Source of the DNA: Linyphia triangularis | Taxonomy: Eukaryota > Arthropoda > Arachnida > Araneae > Linyphiidae | Assembly (NCBI GenBank): GCA_963978545.1 | Contig: OZ021727.1 | Location: 50,296,487 to 50,360,486, forward strand | Direction: 5' to 3' | Length of the DNA stretch: 64,000 nucleotides | Part shown: in pieces, positions 13,601 through 28,564 of the stretch | Layout of the letters: each line of letters starts with the position of its first letter | How positions within the stretch are numbered: the first letter of the stretch is position 1 | Notes under the pieces: model-generated | Told to the model about the DNA's origin: nothing | The model's input: the letters and a program-made list of their open reading frames with translations, nothing else | Database searches by the model: none | Translations under genes and position numbers: made by a program

Positions 13601-16600
13601 AAAAAAATATATACTCTAACACTTTATAAGGTTTTTCGCATTACCATCCAACTATAAAAGTGAACTGTGATTGGTTAATCATCCCACCAGCTTCGCAATC
13701 CCCAGTGCGTTTTTCTCTTTGCATTGACAATGGAGCAGTCTATCCAGTTGTTTATCTATATCGATGATGTTGACAGGTGTTATTGAAACTTTAAGCGGAA
13801 AAAACTAAAAATTAATCAAATGTAGCAAATGATTAGTTCAAAGCAACTGCAATTCATACCTTGTATAGATAATCTACACTTGTTGGAAGCTATCCAAATG
13901 CAGGGGTCAAAGTGACAAAATAAGAATATATAGGATTTTTCAAAAAAAATAAAAAAATATAGGACAATTTAAAACATCAAATAACTGCACACAGTTGCTA
14001 CTGAACTTTAAAATTAATTCGTTATACATTTATATACTCGTTATATTGTATTTAAGAGAATAGAAAACACATCTTTAAAAAAAGATATCACCTGATCCTG
14101 AATATGTCATCCGTTATTGCCTCAATATTCCATCCCTAAATCAAGTTTTATTAATTACATTATTTGCAATCTTGAGTCTTTTGCTTCCAGCATCTATAAC
14201 TGCTTGAACTGCTCCAATTTCTTAAAGTATTTTTTTTTATCCCTGTTTGCAGTCTTTTGTTGGTTCAGATTTACTGTTCAGTGTCGTTTGGATTGGCGGC
14301 GAAAAGTGGGAGATTTAGCGCCGAATGTGAAGAACCGGGGACTTGGTTTTTCGGAAACCCTAGTGACATTTGGATTTGACATCACAACGTATTTTCAATT
14401 TTGGCGACTTTTATGAAAAAATCGTGGCTAATATTCCGAATCTGGTACGGATTCTGCGCCAAGGTGATTTTTGCCAAAAAAATGGCAGCCCGGTCATTTT
14501 TTTAAGAGCAAGAGAACTACCTATGGTTGCCCTAATTAGGCGGCGTTTGATGTAAACAATTCGTGGCGCAAAATCCGTATCGAATTTGGAATAAAAAAAT
14601 CATCATCCGACATCATACAGTAAATCTTAACCCTTTTGTTTCCTTCATCAATTATTGATTGAGCAGTTAAAATGTTCTTTAGTAGCCCTTCAAGTTAATC
14701 ACAAGTCTTTTTTATCCGTTTTTTCCTGAGGCAGAGTTTTGTTGCTGCATCTCTCTCTGTATTATGACCAATTAATTTACTACGGTGAAGAAAAAAAATC
14801 AGAAATTCAAGTCTGCGTGCTATGGAAAAGTTCACAAGTTTACATTTTACAACTTCCGCCGGTCCAGTAGAGTTGAGTTGTAGATTATGCAGCACGTGAC
14901 GTCACAAGAGATAAAACGCCGACGTTACAAACATCGCTTTTATCAGGTCTTTTTCACCTACGATTGCGCCAAGATTCCGAAATATAAAAAATGGCAACGA
15001 ACGGTGCCGTTATTACGAATTCGAAGAAAATATAGATCGAATTAATATAGAAATATAGGACAATTGTAAAATATAGGACAACATTGGACGTTTTTGAAGA
15101 TTTTTTTAAAAATATATAATTTATAGGACGTCTGCGACCCCTGCAAATGTAGAAAATACACACTGCAAACTTGGTATAAATTAATACCGTCAAACCCCAT
15201 GAACGCAAAGTCAACAGGGCCACCGAAATTGCTTGCATTACCTGAATTTCAAACGAATAAATTAACGCTAAGTTTTAAGTACATAGAACTGCTTTTACTT
15301 TGCATTAAACAGGATTTCCTGTTAAGCGATTTCACGGTAATGGGGTTTGACCGTACAAAAAAATATCTAGAGAAATATACCTCTGTAAATGTAGAATGAG
15401 GAAAGCAAGAGTCTCTTTGTTCGGCTGCGGAAGGGCACAAACTGCATCCCTCAATAAGCTCAAGCTGAGCTTTTCATCTCTATGCTCTAAAATCACATTT
15501 GTAAATATCTTATTGAATATATCAGTACCTCGGAGGTAAAGGACAACATGTCACATTTTTGCATTTGTTCAGGAAAGCAATTTTTTCATAATTTTGAGAT
15601 ATTAAAATTTGTTTCTTCGTTACTTATAGAAACAACTTAATGAAAGGACATAGTGCCCTATACCATTGTAGAGATCGAAAAATCCATATTAAGAACATGG
15701 TGTTTAGTCAATTTGAAAATGTGACACAGTGTCCTGTACCTCTGGGTACAGATATAAGAGATACATACTATAAACTAATTTTGATGTTTAAGAACAAAAT
15801 TAAATGTGATGGAAATTGGACTCAAACAAAGTTTTTTTTTTCTTATTTATCAAAGACAAGTAACTAAACCAAAGACTAAAATTATGTTACCTGCTGCATC
15901 GACAAAAGTATGCCACATCATTCTGCTAACTATAGAATCCCGCAATGAACGGAGGAAATCCTTTATTGTTCCACATAGAACAGGAGCATCAACTTGATGC
16001 TACAAATAAATGGATCAAAGGAAGTTAAATAAAATAAAAGAGTAACTTATCATTTTTGACATTTAAGTAAAATTTTAAGTTGGATTGGATTGTGACAGTA
16101 ACTCCTGTCATTAAAAGGCCTCTTCTATATACAGGGTTTCTGCCAATCTTAAATGTCCCAAATCCCTGACTTTTCATGACTGAAGCAAATGATTTTCCAT
16201 GACTCAAGAAATCGCATTAAAAACATTGAACCTGACTCAAGAATGTTATTATTTTACTAACGCAACATAGTAAATTTTACTAACGCAGCATAGTAAATAA
16301 ATTATTGTACATGATTGTAAAATGATTACTATAAGTTTTATATTGAGTAAAAAATCCCCGTTTCATGTAAGTAAACTAAGCATAGAAAAATACAGAAAAG
16401 GTGTTTAAAACAGAGCGAGGTGTGTAACAGAGCTATTAAGGGTAAATAAAACCGAAAAAAAATCTGATGGAATCAATTTGAAATATTAAGGAATTTAAGC
16501 TTCTAATATATTCTGTTAACAGAAAACACAAGGTAAGAAGAAAAATATTCATGTTTGTAAAGGATGCAGTTAGACTGAAGTTGAAGAATTTCTTTTTAAC

Positions 16601-18672
16601 AATAAGGATGCGAGCTGCCGCGCTGCTAAGTTATAGAATAACTAAAAATCTAACAGAAGTAATACGTAAATAATTAGGGTTCTCATACATTCTGTTGACA
16701 AAAAAACAAGTTTAAAAATAATCATGCTAGTAAAGGATTCAGTCCGATTGAAGTTATACGAACGGCAAGCGTAAGCGACTGTCGGCAGAACAATGGAGAA
16801 AGGAAGTATGGGTCCGGCCAGCAATGAGGAACATGAGCGTCTGGGTGAAACATTTTGCCGCTTCATCTTACAGCTACCCCCAAACATTAATTTCCGTTCA
16901 CCGTCCAGAGTCTTTTCTGTTCCGTAGCCCTCGTCCGATAAAAATGGCAGAGAAAAACATAGATCTCCGTGGCCTTGATTTCAGAAGTTCAATACGTTCC
17001 ATGTTTATAGAATGACAAATACAATGATTTTAAAAATAATGTTTTGATTTTACATTAATTCAAAAATGTTTTATTTGGACGAATAATTTGAGAATTTTGG
17101 TTTTAGATATATCATCTTGTAGATGATAATCAATTAAAATGAAGCACGTAGCTAGTTAAAATTTTACGCAATTCCTTTATTTTTCCAGAATAGTGAAATT
17201 CCCTATTCTGTCGCCACCCTAGATAACTACAAGAGACTTTTCCAATAAATGCAGAGGAATAGGTACTCACCTTATAATCAGTAACGAAGATACGTCGAAA
17301 CCAGAAGAAACAGCGAAAAATAATTTTCCATTCTTTGATATTTCAGGTGTTAAAAAAGCTAATCAATTTTTAATAAGTAAATATTTGAAGAAGGAATAAG
17401 AAAATATAAGTAAATTAATTAATCAAAAATTAAATGTTTTGGTATCAACAATGTAAACCAGTAGCATACGGAGTTAAAAAAAAATTTCAACCAGTAGCAT
17501 ACGGAGTCAAACCAAAAGTAAAGATTATCAAATTAAATTATTTCAGTTCTTACATTATGAATTTTTTTTTCACCGAGACCTACTTGTGTGATGTCACAAG
17601 TTTGGAGTTCAGAAATTCTTTTCATTGGCCGGCGTATCGTCGAAGTAACAACGAATCGCGATCATGGCGTTTATGACGTCATAGTCACGTGATTATGCGT
17701 AAGATTTTTAGGAATTCATGCAATTCACTGTTTTTCCATGACTTACAGGCATTTTTTGTTCGAAATCCATGACTTTCCATGACAAAATTTACCCTATGTC
17801 TAAATTCATGACTTTCCATGATTTTCCCTGACTTTCCATATGCGCGGAAACCCTGTATATATGTTTCTTTCACATTATACTACAGTTACAGTTATGTACA
17901 GTTTGCAAAAATTGATTTACCGAAATCTCCTTTTAAGGTTGACATCACGCAGGGGGGGGGGGGGGGGGGAGAGACACAGCCAATTTTGAGGGTTCTTTTT
18001 TAACAAACTATAATGTTGCCAAGTAAGCAACACACTTATTACAAAATGGCCAAATTCTAATTTAATATATCTATTTGTCACGAAGATCTGAGCCTTTTAC
18101 TAACTTATTATGGAAGCACCGTAGTGAAATTATTCCTAAGTTAAGTAGTAAGCATTCCATAAATTGATTACTAGAAATTTGAGTACTCATACTTGAACAG
18201 TTTTTTTACGTCTATGATTATAAATCTTGCAATGAATTGATTATTTACATATTGAGTGGCTTATCAAACAAAGTTTACATTTCTTTACATATTAAAAAAA
18301 AAAAATCATTATCTTTAGACAGTCAGAATAAATTTCCAGAAAACTAATGCGCTTTTCTACGTTCAAGATATTTGTTTGAATGCTTCTGCCAGTAGGTTAA
18401 GATAGGGTCAAAAATAGGTAATTTATTAAAGTGTCAAAAAAAAAAAAAAAAAATAGACAACAGCTCTTTATATTCTATAATTTTGAAAGCTTTAGCTTTT
18501 TATCAGTACCTTTCATTGGAAATTAAATGCAATATAAGGGAAATAAGAATGTATATATTTCATAAAAGAAACAATGTTTAAAACTACATGTCTTTTTGCC
18601 TGTTTTTTAGTATTCACAGACTAGTTTACCTAAATTTATTGAAGTTCCTCACACTTCTATCGCTTGAGAATT

Positions 18673-18703
<31 letters not shown>

Positions 18704-20619
18704 CTAACCTCCAACCTGTAATAATGCCACGAAAAGTCACTTGTGAAAATTTTCAATTTTCTTGTATGTATAGGCTCTTAAGTTCAACTTTAAAAATTAT
18801 AACTTTCTGTTGAAATGCATAATGTGAAATATATAAAATTAAACAAAGAAAAATCTGTCAAGAAATACTTTACCAATGTGACATTATGTCGCTTGAGTAG
18901 TTTCTCCTTTAACTCTTTAACTTCTCGTTCGCTTCCATTTATTCGATATAGGCCAATTTCTTTAAGACCACGGGCTTCAATTTCATTCACACATTGTACA
19001 ATAAGAGATGGAATCATGGGTGGTGTGGATGTTGTATAATCAGCAAGTGTCCCCTAAGAGAGGGGGAAAAAAAAAGGATTTAAGACAAAGTTAATCAAAC
19101 AAATTGCCCCCCCCCCCCAAAAAAAAAACCCCCCAACAACAACCTAATTAATCTTCTAGAATTTCTTATCCTTTTCAAATAAAATAAAGTTGAAATTTAG
19201 GAAAACACAATAGATACTGCCTTATCTAGTAACATTTAAAAATTATCAGACTAAAATTTTACTAAACTATACTGACAAATAATTTAGAACAGCATTTCCA
19301 AAAATGAATGTTGCAAGTCAATTTTTGGTGAGTTGCAATAAGATCTTGAATGTATATGTATTTTGATAACACAATTTGCAAAACTGTAATGTAAGGTCAC
19401 AAATAAAATCCAAGAATTCAAATGGATTTTTCTTTTTTCCCCGTGCAAATTTGCCAATATAAATTTCATAACATATTTATGTGTTGGATTGGATGTGCCT
19501 TTCGACATCCATTATGCAATAGTGCTTGATAATCGTTTGGTTTAATATAGTTCTTGCTTGGATGAAATCTATCAATATATACATATACACACAGATGATG
19601 AATAATCTATGTGTGGTAAAACAAGTGGTGTTATGATGCAAATGCTGCAGTTATTCCATTATGGACTAACTGTAATACTCATAGATTCACATTGGTATTA
19701 AAATATGTCAGGTGATTTAATAATGATTTGAACAATGCTGTTAAAATAGAAAATGTAATAAATTCTTCAAGAGTACTATTTTCAAAAGCTTTTCAAAGAA
19801 ATGGAGAGCAATCATAAAGCACCTCTGCTGATGTGTGTCTATTGGCTATCAAGAAAGAAAGAATTAATTGTGGAATTCCAAGAAGTTGCAATTTTTCTAG
19901 GCAATAAAAATGAAGTAGAAAAAGCTTAGAGATCTGTAATTTGTTTTGAAGCTCATGTATTTAGCAAACATATACTCCAAACATAAAAAATTAAATTTAG
20001 CACTAATTTTAAACAAGGAATGGGAGGTAGAGAATATTTGCAGAGCATGACACAATTCGAGGATTCATGAAAAACTTGTTATTATGGAAAAAAACAACTT
20101 CTAAGACCACAAGTATTAGAGTTTTGAAACATTTCCAAAATTTATAATTTAAAACTAAATTATAATTGTAGTAAATTAACACAATTCTGGTTATGTGTCC
20201 AAGAAAGTTTTCTAATTAAATTTTTGAAGCTTTGAAGATATATTTTCATATCTTTGTGATGTTGGACTTTGGTAGTGAAAGGAATGAAAATCAAGTATCC
20301 AAACAAGATGCAATTGTTGAACTCTTCGAGTCAGAAAAGAACTCGAATTGACCTGCAAGTCATTGACACCATCAACAGAAGTTCTGAACAGCAATTGCAG
20401 CTGGCAAAGTGATTGGATGTATTCTTCCATAAGCGTTTATCATTGCTAATAATTGTGTGTTTAACGTCAGTTGTTTACAACGCTTGAAATGTGCTGGTTT
20501 TTCTCGGCGTAAATTCCGAATAGCGCGATCGTGCTGCTTGGGACTTAAACAGTAAATAGTTTGGAAAACATGAATTGGAACATTTGAAATAACATTTCAT
20601 GCAGTTTCTACCTTTATAT

Positions 20620-20661
<42 letters not shown>

Positions 20662-23600
20662 TCAACATATTAACATGTTTGGAGGGTGTGGAATAATTTC
20701 TAAATTGCATACTATATGTGCAAGGTTCCCACTCAAATCACAAAATCAATGACTTTTAGGGACCTAAATAATGTTTTTAAGGATCTTTGAAAATTTATTT
20801 TCAGGCATCATGTCTATTTATAAATTTTTAATAAAGTATATTCTACCAAAAAGTTACAAGTTGGCGCATGAATAATAAAAATATGGCAGAGAATTCTGAT
20901 ACGGTGTAGATACGCAGCGGTTACACAGAGAAAGCAAGTCTGAGTGGTATTTTTATAAATTTTGCAGATGGGCACAACATCTGCAAAAATTAAGGACCTC
21001 TAAGCATTTTTAAGGCATTGAAAACAGGTTAAAAAAAATTCTTAAGCACTTTTAATGATAGTGGGAACCCTGATGTGCATGTGAATATTTTAACTTTCAT
21101 ACAATATTTCTATTATATCTAAATGAATCCAGTCAGCATTGATGGTCCATAATTTATTAAACTTATTATCCTCAATAAAGCTAATTTGTAAAAATGTGGG
21201 AGCAAGTTTGCAAGAACATATACTGTATTAGAATCCGCTTAAGTAGGAAAAGGTGAAACATGGTATTTACCAGACCTTGCAACTAGTTTCGAAGGACACG
21301 TTCACAAAATATTGCTGATTGCTATTACTATGTTATTGCATAAAGCTAATAACTAATTGGTGAAGATATATGCTATTGCACAAGTTAAAAATTTAATCTT
21401 ACTAATACCAATATATTCATATTTAAGAAATTCTGGCAGATTTTTATGTGAATGGAAGTTATATCTGGCATCTTCTTACCATGATATCCTTTGTTGGTGT
21501 GAAAGTGACCGGAATGCAAGGGAGAGGGCAGAGCTCTTTACAACTTGGATGACAAGATATTCTACAGTCTTGACACTTAAGAGCAACTTTACAGAACCCC
21601 ATGGCTTTTCCACAAGGATAACATTTCTCGCTTCGTATAATTGTCTTTTGAACAAAAGCATGGGTTCGGCTCAACTTTCCTCCAGTGCTGTAGCGTCCAG
21701 TAGGTGTACTTTAAAAAAAAAATATATATAAAACAAAGAAGTATATTATAGATTTTTATTAAAAGTGATAAAGTAATTCCATTAAATAAAATATACAAAA
21801 ATGCATTTAACAGAAGATATTTACTTTCCATGCAGAGCTCCACTGCTAAGAGTTCTACTCTTGTGCATTCTAAGATCGTAAGTGCAGGATTTTATTTGGG
21901 CAGAATCTGGAAAGAAGTCTAATAATAATTTTGGAAATACACACAGCTTTTGAATGTGAAGGCAATAAATATAGAGCTTAAATAAACTGAAGGCAATAAG
22001 CAATAGAGCTTAAATAAACTGCAACAGAGCTCTATAAGCATCATTCTATAATTATTTTCAATCCTTTTGTGACTAGTATTAACAATAGAGCAAATTTTTT
22101 GACTTTTCATTGCAAAGCCACTAAGTGAAGTGAAGATGGAAAAAGGTACTCTACGCCTGGCTGCAGCATCTGTAACACGTTTCTTTTAGCGAGAGTTTTG
22201 ATGTCTCCACTCTTTCATACAATTTATTTTATTTAACCAAGACTATTCCTTTAAGGTTTTAATAATATCTAAATAATCACAAAGTTGCTGAGTTCTGCTT
22301 TTAATGTGGTGAATGTTATCCTGTTATCTAAGATGACATTAAATTATTGGCAGTTTTTGACCTGTACCACAAGCTTTGAGAGGTGAAGCCTAAACCTGCC
22401 TTGTTTCAAAACTACTTAATATATATATTTAAGGGGAGTGTTTACTTTAACAATACCATAATTACCTGATCTATGGACTGGCTTAGGAGTTGGCATCTCA
22501 GGAGAATTCGCATTTGGCTCACTGCTACTGCGGAAGTTTACTTCCTTTCTACCAGGCCTGTTTGAATCCATTCTAAAAGCCTCTTCAATCTCTTCGGACA
22601 GGGTTTCAAAGTTTTCCTTTAAATAGGATTACTTTTATTAAAGATGTGACAATTGTAGACTAAGTTAAATTCAGGGAGTGCAGCAAGTTTTCTAAAAAAT
22701 GTAGGTATGAATTCAAGGAATATTTGCAAAACTTTGGCAGACCTAATTAAATATAAATTTAAAACCAATTGCTTAAATGCTAATCTAGACATGCTGTTCA
22801 TCTTAAGCAGATTTGATGGGCAGCACTATCTATCTTTTTGAAAATTCACTTTTCTCACTTTTTTTGATAAATTTGTTGCTCTGCACGCCTTCACCTATGT
22901 TAGGTTATCTATCTCAATAGAATGCAATACACCAATCATCCCTCCTGAAATCGATTATCATGCACGTATATCTATGTTCATATGCGATATGCACAGCACA
23001 GTGATAGAATGAAATCCTATAATAGATGGGCTGTAGGGGGCAGTCTAAAAATTACCAATTGCTAGTTAGCACAAATAGACATTTCATGCATACCTTGATT
23101 TGAAGTGTTTTGCTAATCAAAGGTAAAAGGTTAATAAAAAATTATTTAAGATGTATACCAAGCATTTAAAAAGATTATTCCTAATGGGTACATGTAATCG
23201 CAATGCTTGCACTCTTATTAAATTTAGTGGAATGTTTTCTGAAATTTAATTGATAATTTATTTGCAAATGTCTGATTTATAATTTGAAAAACAGGAGTCT
23301 ACTAAATTTTTGTAGATTCATTTAGAGATTTTCGAAAATAAATGCACAATCTGATTTTACACGATTATGTGGATCAGTTAGATCAAAGCCAACTATGAAT
23401 ATGCTTTCTGTATTCGTTGGAAAGTGAGCATAACATAGTGGGAGCAACAAGACGGGAATTGACGCAAAACATTATCTAATATGAATGGATTTTTTCAACT
23501 CCATTCGTATTGGATAACAAAACTTTAAGTAGAAAATGTATTATAAAAATAATAAAATTGCTTTATGGGTATTAGTTTTCAGAAATTTAATCTGCAATAA

Positions 23601-25406
23601 AAAAATTATTGTTCTGTTGAAAATAAAAACAGTAGCCAGAATAATTACATTTCAATACAAGAAATGTGTATTATTGTAAAAGTAATATAAATTCACATAC
23701 TTTTAAATATTTTATCGGCTCTATAAGAAATGTAAACACAAAATGTTTGCTTCGTTTGGTATGTTCTTTCATATGCGCTTTCTGGAAGCGGATTAGCTGA
23801 AAAAAGGGACATGCACAGTTTGCTGCTTCTATCAGCCAATCAAACTTTTCTTTATCTTTATTTTCGTGCCCCAACCAGTCAGCTAGTAACATCTGTGACG
23901 GTTAGAGGAAACATATTTGATGCCCCTGCTCCTATGGGAGATTCTTCAAATCAGAGGTCATTATTTACTATCGTAGTCGGCTTTGGTTAGATGCAATAGG
24001 GTATTTGACAAATTTTCAAAATATGTTTTAAATAAAGCATATGCCCAAAATAAAAGACACGTATTTTTTCTTTTTCCAAAATAATGCCGCAAAGCGCCAA
24101 AAATCGCATTTTAAAATGCAAGCAGAAGCCCCGCCCCTAAAACGCTGCTCAAAAATTCATCTGATTGTGTGACGTCAACATTGCATAAACAGCATCGCGA
24201 ATGAGTTTCAAGCGAGATTGTGCAATGGGTTATTTTCCTTTTGATTTTGTTCGAGGAAATTTCTTACCGATACTGTGTTGTACCCCACTGTACAAGTACT
24301 TCAATTAACAGCTGAACACTAATTTGGGTAAAACTTCCAATTTTTGACATATAGAGGATTTTGCGCCAAGAATTGTCTGCATAAAACCGCTCCAAGTTAT
24401 GGCGGATTTTTACTATAGCATTTTTTTTTATGGTAATCTTGTGCTCCTATTCACTTCAATGAATTAATACTTGTTTTGTTTTTTACCCTGTAAATGTTTA
24501 AATAAGATCAGACATAAATTATAACGAGTGTTCCGATTCACCCCTTTCTGCTAGGTGATGTGGTACACCATGAATAAATTCAAAATAAATTGAAGTAATG
24601 TTTTTTTCAACATTTTTGGGTTTGATCATCATATGAGAAGGTATGATTCAAGTTTCAAAGTCAAAAATTAGTTCGTTAACAAGATTATTACACCGGATTT
24701 TTACTTTGAAAGTTGAAAAGGTTTCCGATTCAGTGTTCAGCCGATTATTTTAATCGCTATAATTTTGATTATATTTTTATAATTATTATAACTGTGATAG
24801 TGTGTAGTTCTTGTTCTACAAATTATAATAACAGCGATTTATTTATCTACACAGATGTTTTAACATTTCTAAACACAGTAGAAGGAAAAAAAAAACTCTG
24901 CGCTGGATTTGAAAAAGAACCCACCATCAATGCGTCTATTTTGGATAAATTTAAACTGTCTGCCTTTACGAAACTGTCATACATTTTTCCAATAAAGTTT
25001 CTTTAAATAAATATTTCCTAAAATTCACCTACAATGGTCACAATTAATCATAAAGTAGGAAGAAAGACGAACCAAGCTTAAAAATAAACGTATGAAGTTG
25101 TTTGTTCACAAACTTCCACTCCACAATATTGACGTCACATTCTGGGAGGAGCTTAAGCGATCGTTTCTGGTCACATGACGAAGCGCTCAGAAAACCATTT
25201 TTTAGAATTCGATTTATAAAAATTTGAGCAATTATTTCGAGTAAAAAATGCTTGCATTATTATTACCTCGTTAAATACTATTCATAGGCCGCATTTGGTA
25301 ATTATTTGTTGATGGTGTCAAATACCCTATTACACTTTAAAATCATATTTTTTTTACTGCTTACAGTCAAGAAAAGAGATCTTTAGTATCAAATTTCAGC
25401 TTTAAT

Positions 25407-25442
<36 letters not shown>

Positions 25443-28400
25443 AAAATTACTTTGACATAATTTTTTTTAAAATTTTATACAAAAAATTTATGTCAAAGTA
25501 AATGAATATGTATCCCTACATAATGTTCATTTTTTCCCCTTCTAAATACTTGAAATTTTAATAAAAATTGAAGAAATCAACAATTACTTTAAAAACATTT
25601 TGTAATGTAAATTTTTTATTATGTTTTATGCATCAAAAGAATTTTGTAAAAAAAATAAATAAATTATATATCAATTTCTGTATTTAAAAAGGAATAACAC
25701 CCCAGTCTATGAAACAAACCTCCGATTTTTTCTTTTTCTGAGAGCGGTCTCCAGAACTTCTTCTGCTGGGCTTTGATCGTCTTTTTCGACGTCGAGACAT
25801 ATTAACATCCAAATCTTCATCTGTTTCATCACAATCGGAAGGAGAAAGAAGGGATCCAATCGATTCTTCTATAGTTGTGAGCCTTTTGAAGAGTGAAAAC
25901 AATGACATTTAGAAAGGAATAGTGTAATTTTGGATTCAACAAAGAAAACTGGCAAAATAACTTACTTATTTTGTGATTCTACAGGAGCTTTACAAGTTGT
26001 GTTGCTGAGGAAGAATAGCCTTTCTTTTGTTTGATTGTCAATCCCATTTCCATTAGCCAAAAGTACCTCCTTGATAAGGTCTATCTGCCTTTCCTGTAAA
26101 CAGGGATGAGAGTGATCAGAGAGCAAAAAGGAGGAAATCCATAAATTCGTCAAAAAACTTGCAGAAGGAATACACAAAAATTCAACAAAAAGAGTATGCA
26201 GGAAGGATGATTCAATAATTTTACAGATACAATGAAATTTCTCATACTATATAATAATTACATTTCAAATAGTAGGAGTTAGTGAAGTAATCTGTGAGGA
26301 AAGGGGAGCTAAGAGGGAAAATCTTTTGTTTAGACATGAGGAAAAGTACTTTTTGCAGGAAAAACTGCAGGGTGGCTACAGAATTTGAGAAATAAAATTC
26401 CCTGATTTCCAGAAGATTTCTTCAAAAATTCCCTGATGTGTGCTATAATTCAAAAAACCAAATAACGGAGAATTAAAAAAAAAATCAAAAATCTAAATAG
26501 TCACAGAATATAATTGCGCCATAATAAATTTACAGTAAAAATCAAAACAATCATCTTTAGAGCTAGAGCATGAAAAACATTAATTAAAAAAGACAAAATT
26601 CACTAACTATAGCCTTATTTGCTAACTTCAAGGTAAAGCAAAACCAGTACAATACTTTTCCTTTTAATTTAAAAAATAACACAAATAAAGCATGTTATTT
26701 TCTTTAATATATGTCACATGCTGTTTCCTGTTAAAAAAAAAAAAACTATAATATGAAATGTATTATTAATGAGCCAAATAAAACTAAATTAATTCTAAAT
26801 ATAAAGAGTAGAATGGCCACAAAACTCAGAAAAAAAAGTGTGCTGAAAATTCCCAGGGAGATTTCTAAAAAATTCCCTGATTTTACCATAAACTTTTTTC
26901 CAAATTTCCCCAATTTTTCCTGATCTGGAGACACCCTGATTAAATAGAAAATGTATGCTAAAGAGATAAAATGACAATTTTTTAAAAATAGTTTTGGTGG
27001 AAATGAAAAGTTTAAATTATTCCGTAACATTAAACTTCTAACGATTACTACAACAAATCTTCGGGTAAGTGGCGCCAAAATACGGACGAATGGGAAAACA
27101 TGCTTGAAATTTTAAAAAGTTCCTTGACATTTCCCAGATTTCCAGGTTCTGTGGCCACTCTGAAGAGTATATTTGACAACAAAGGCTAATTCTATAAAAG
27201 GCAAGCTCAAAGATTAATTTCAAAGCGGAAGCATAAACTGATATTGATCTGCATCACAAGCAATGCATTATGGCACTTGCAACAACACATACAAGCTTAA
27301 CAAAATGCAAAGGTGTATTAATACAAAATATAAGTTAATTTTTTTTCTTAATCAAATCACAATACAATATCCTTGTTACCTTTTAATACATCCTGATAGC
27401 TCGAATCCAAATAGTGCATAATATGCAGTTTTTTTCTCCACATGAAAATTTGGATGCAATTGCGCTATTGGCGAACATGCAATGAAATAATTTATCAATG
27501 TTTTCATTTGATTTGAGTCGTGATTACTTATGGTTTTCAACGTCCATAGTATTTCAGATTCTAAAACCTTGTTTTTTAATTACATGCGCCTTCATCGTAT
27601 TTGCTCGATAATGTGATTGTTGTGGACAATTTTCGCTTTCAGGGTATTTTTTATCTTTAGAAATAGCTCTAACAGTGTTCATCGAACTTCTAATAGAAAC
27701 TAAATCCTTGTACTTTTGGTTTTTTGCATGGCTTTTTATGGTCCTTATGATGATACGCAGAATTTTTTTTGCACACAAATTACATCGTGAAAAGGTGGAT
27801 TCAATACATAGGCTTGCAATCATGAATTATATATAGGAATTTTTTTAACCAGCTTGAACCGATAATACATTTTCCTATCATTTTTAAAGAGTGCACAGAA
27901 AATTAACACACACAATACAAAAACGAAACAAGAGATCACATGATATGATCAGAGTAATACAGTTTCCAATGTTGTGCATGAACCCGTACTCATCAAAGGG
28001 AGGAATGATGCAATCTTTGTATGTTCAACCACACCATTTTTGTGGTTGCTGATTGACTTACCTAAATTTAAAGGAATTAGATCATTTTGTTGTCCAAATT
28101 TTTTTTTCAAAGGTTATTTTTTTAGAAAATAAAATGAAATTCAAGCACTTTAAACATATTTTGAAAGAATTCAAACTTTTCAAACACTAAAAAAATGAAA
28201 GTTTTTTTTTCCAAGCACTTATCAAGGTTTTTTAAAAATGTACAAACCATGTTCAATTAAAACAAAAGAAATAACTTAAAACAATTCCCTTTAAAAACAA
28301 ATAATCAGTTTATGTAACACAGAAAATAGGAATTGAATATAACAGTTTTAACTCGCATCCCCCTATTAAAAAATAATGCAATTTTGCAATACAAAAGAGT

Positions 28401-28533
28401 AAATAGGCAAATGAAGTTTTATACCATGGAGTCTTTCTCCTTTTCCAGCTTTAACCTTTTGTTCCTTTCGTCTTCTAACAAGTTCCTAAAGAGAAAGATG
28501 AGTTTTTTTTATGAGAAAACAATTATTTTATAC

Positions 28534-28564
<31 letters not shown>

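Noticed and set aside
15640..15867. 75-codon plus-strand ORF just below RACGAP1 exon 9
   Set aside because: It has no recognisable domain or splice partner and ends in a poly(T) tract.
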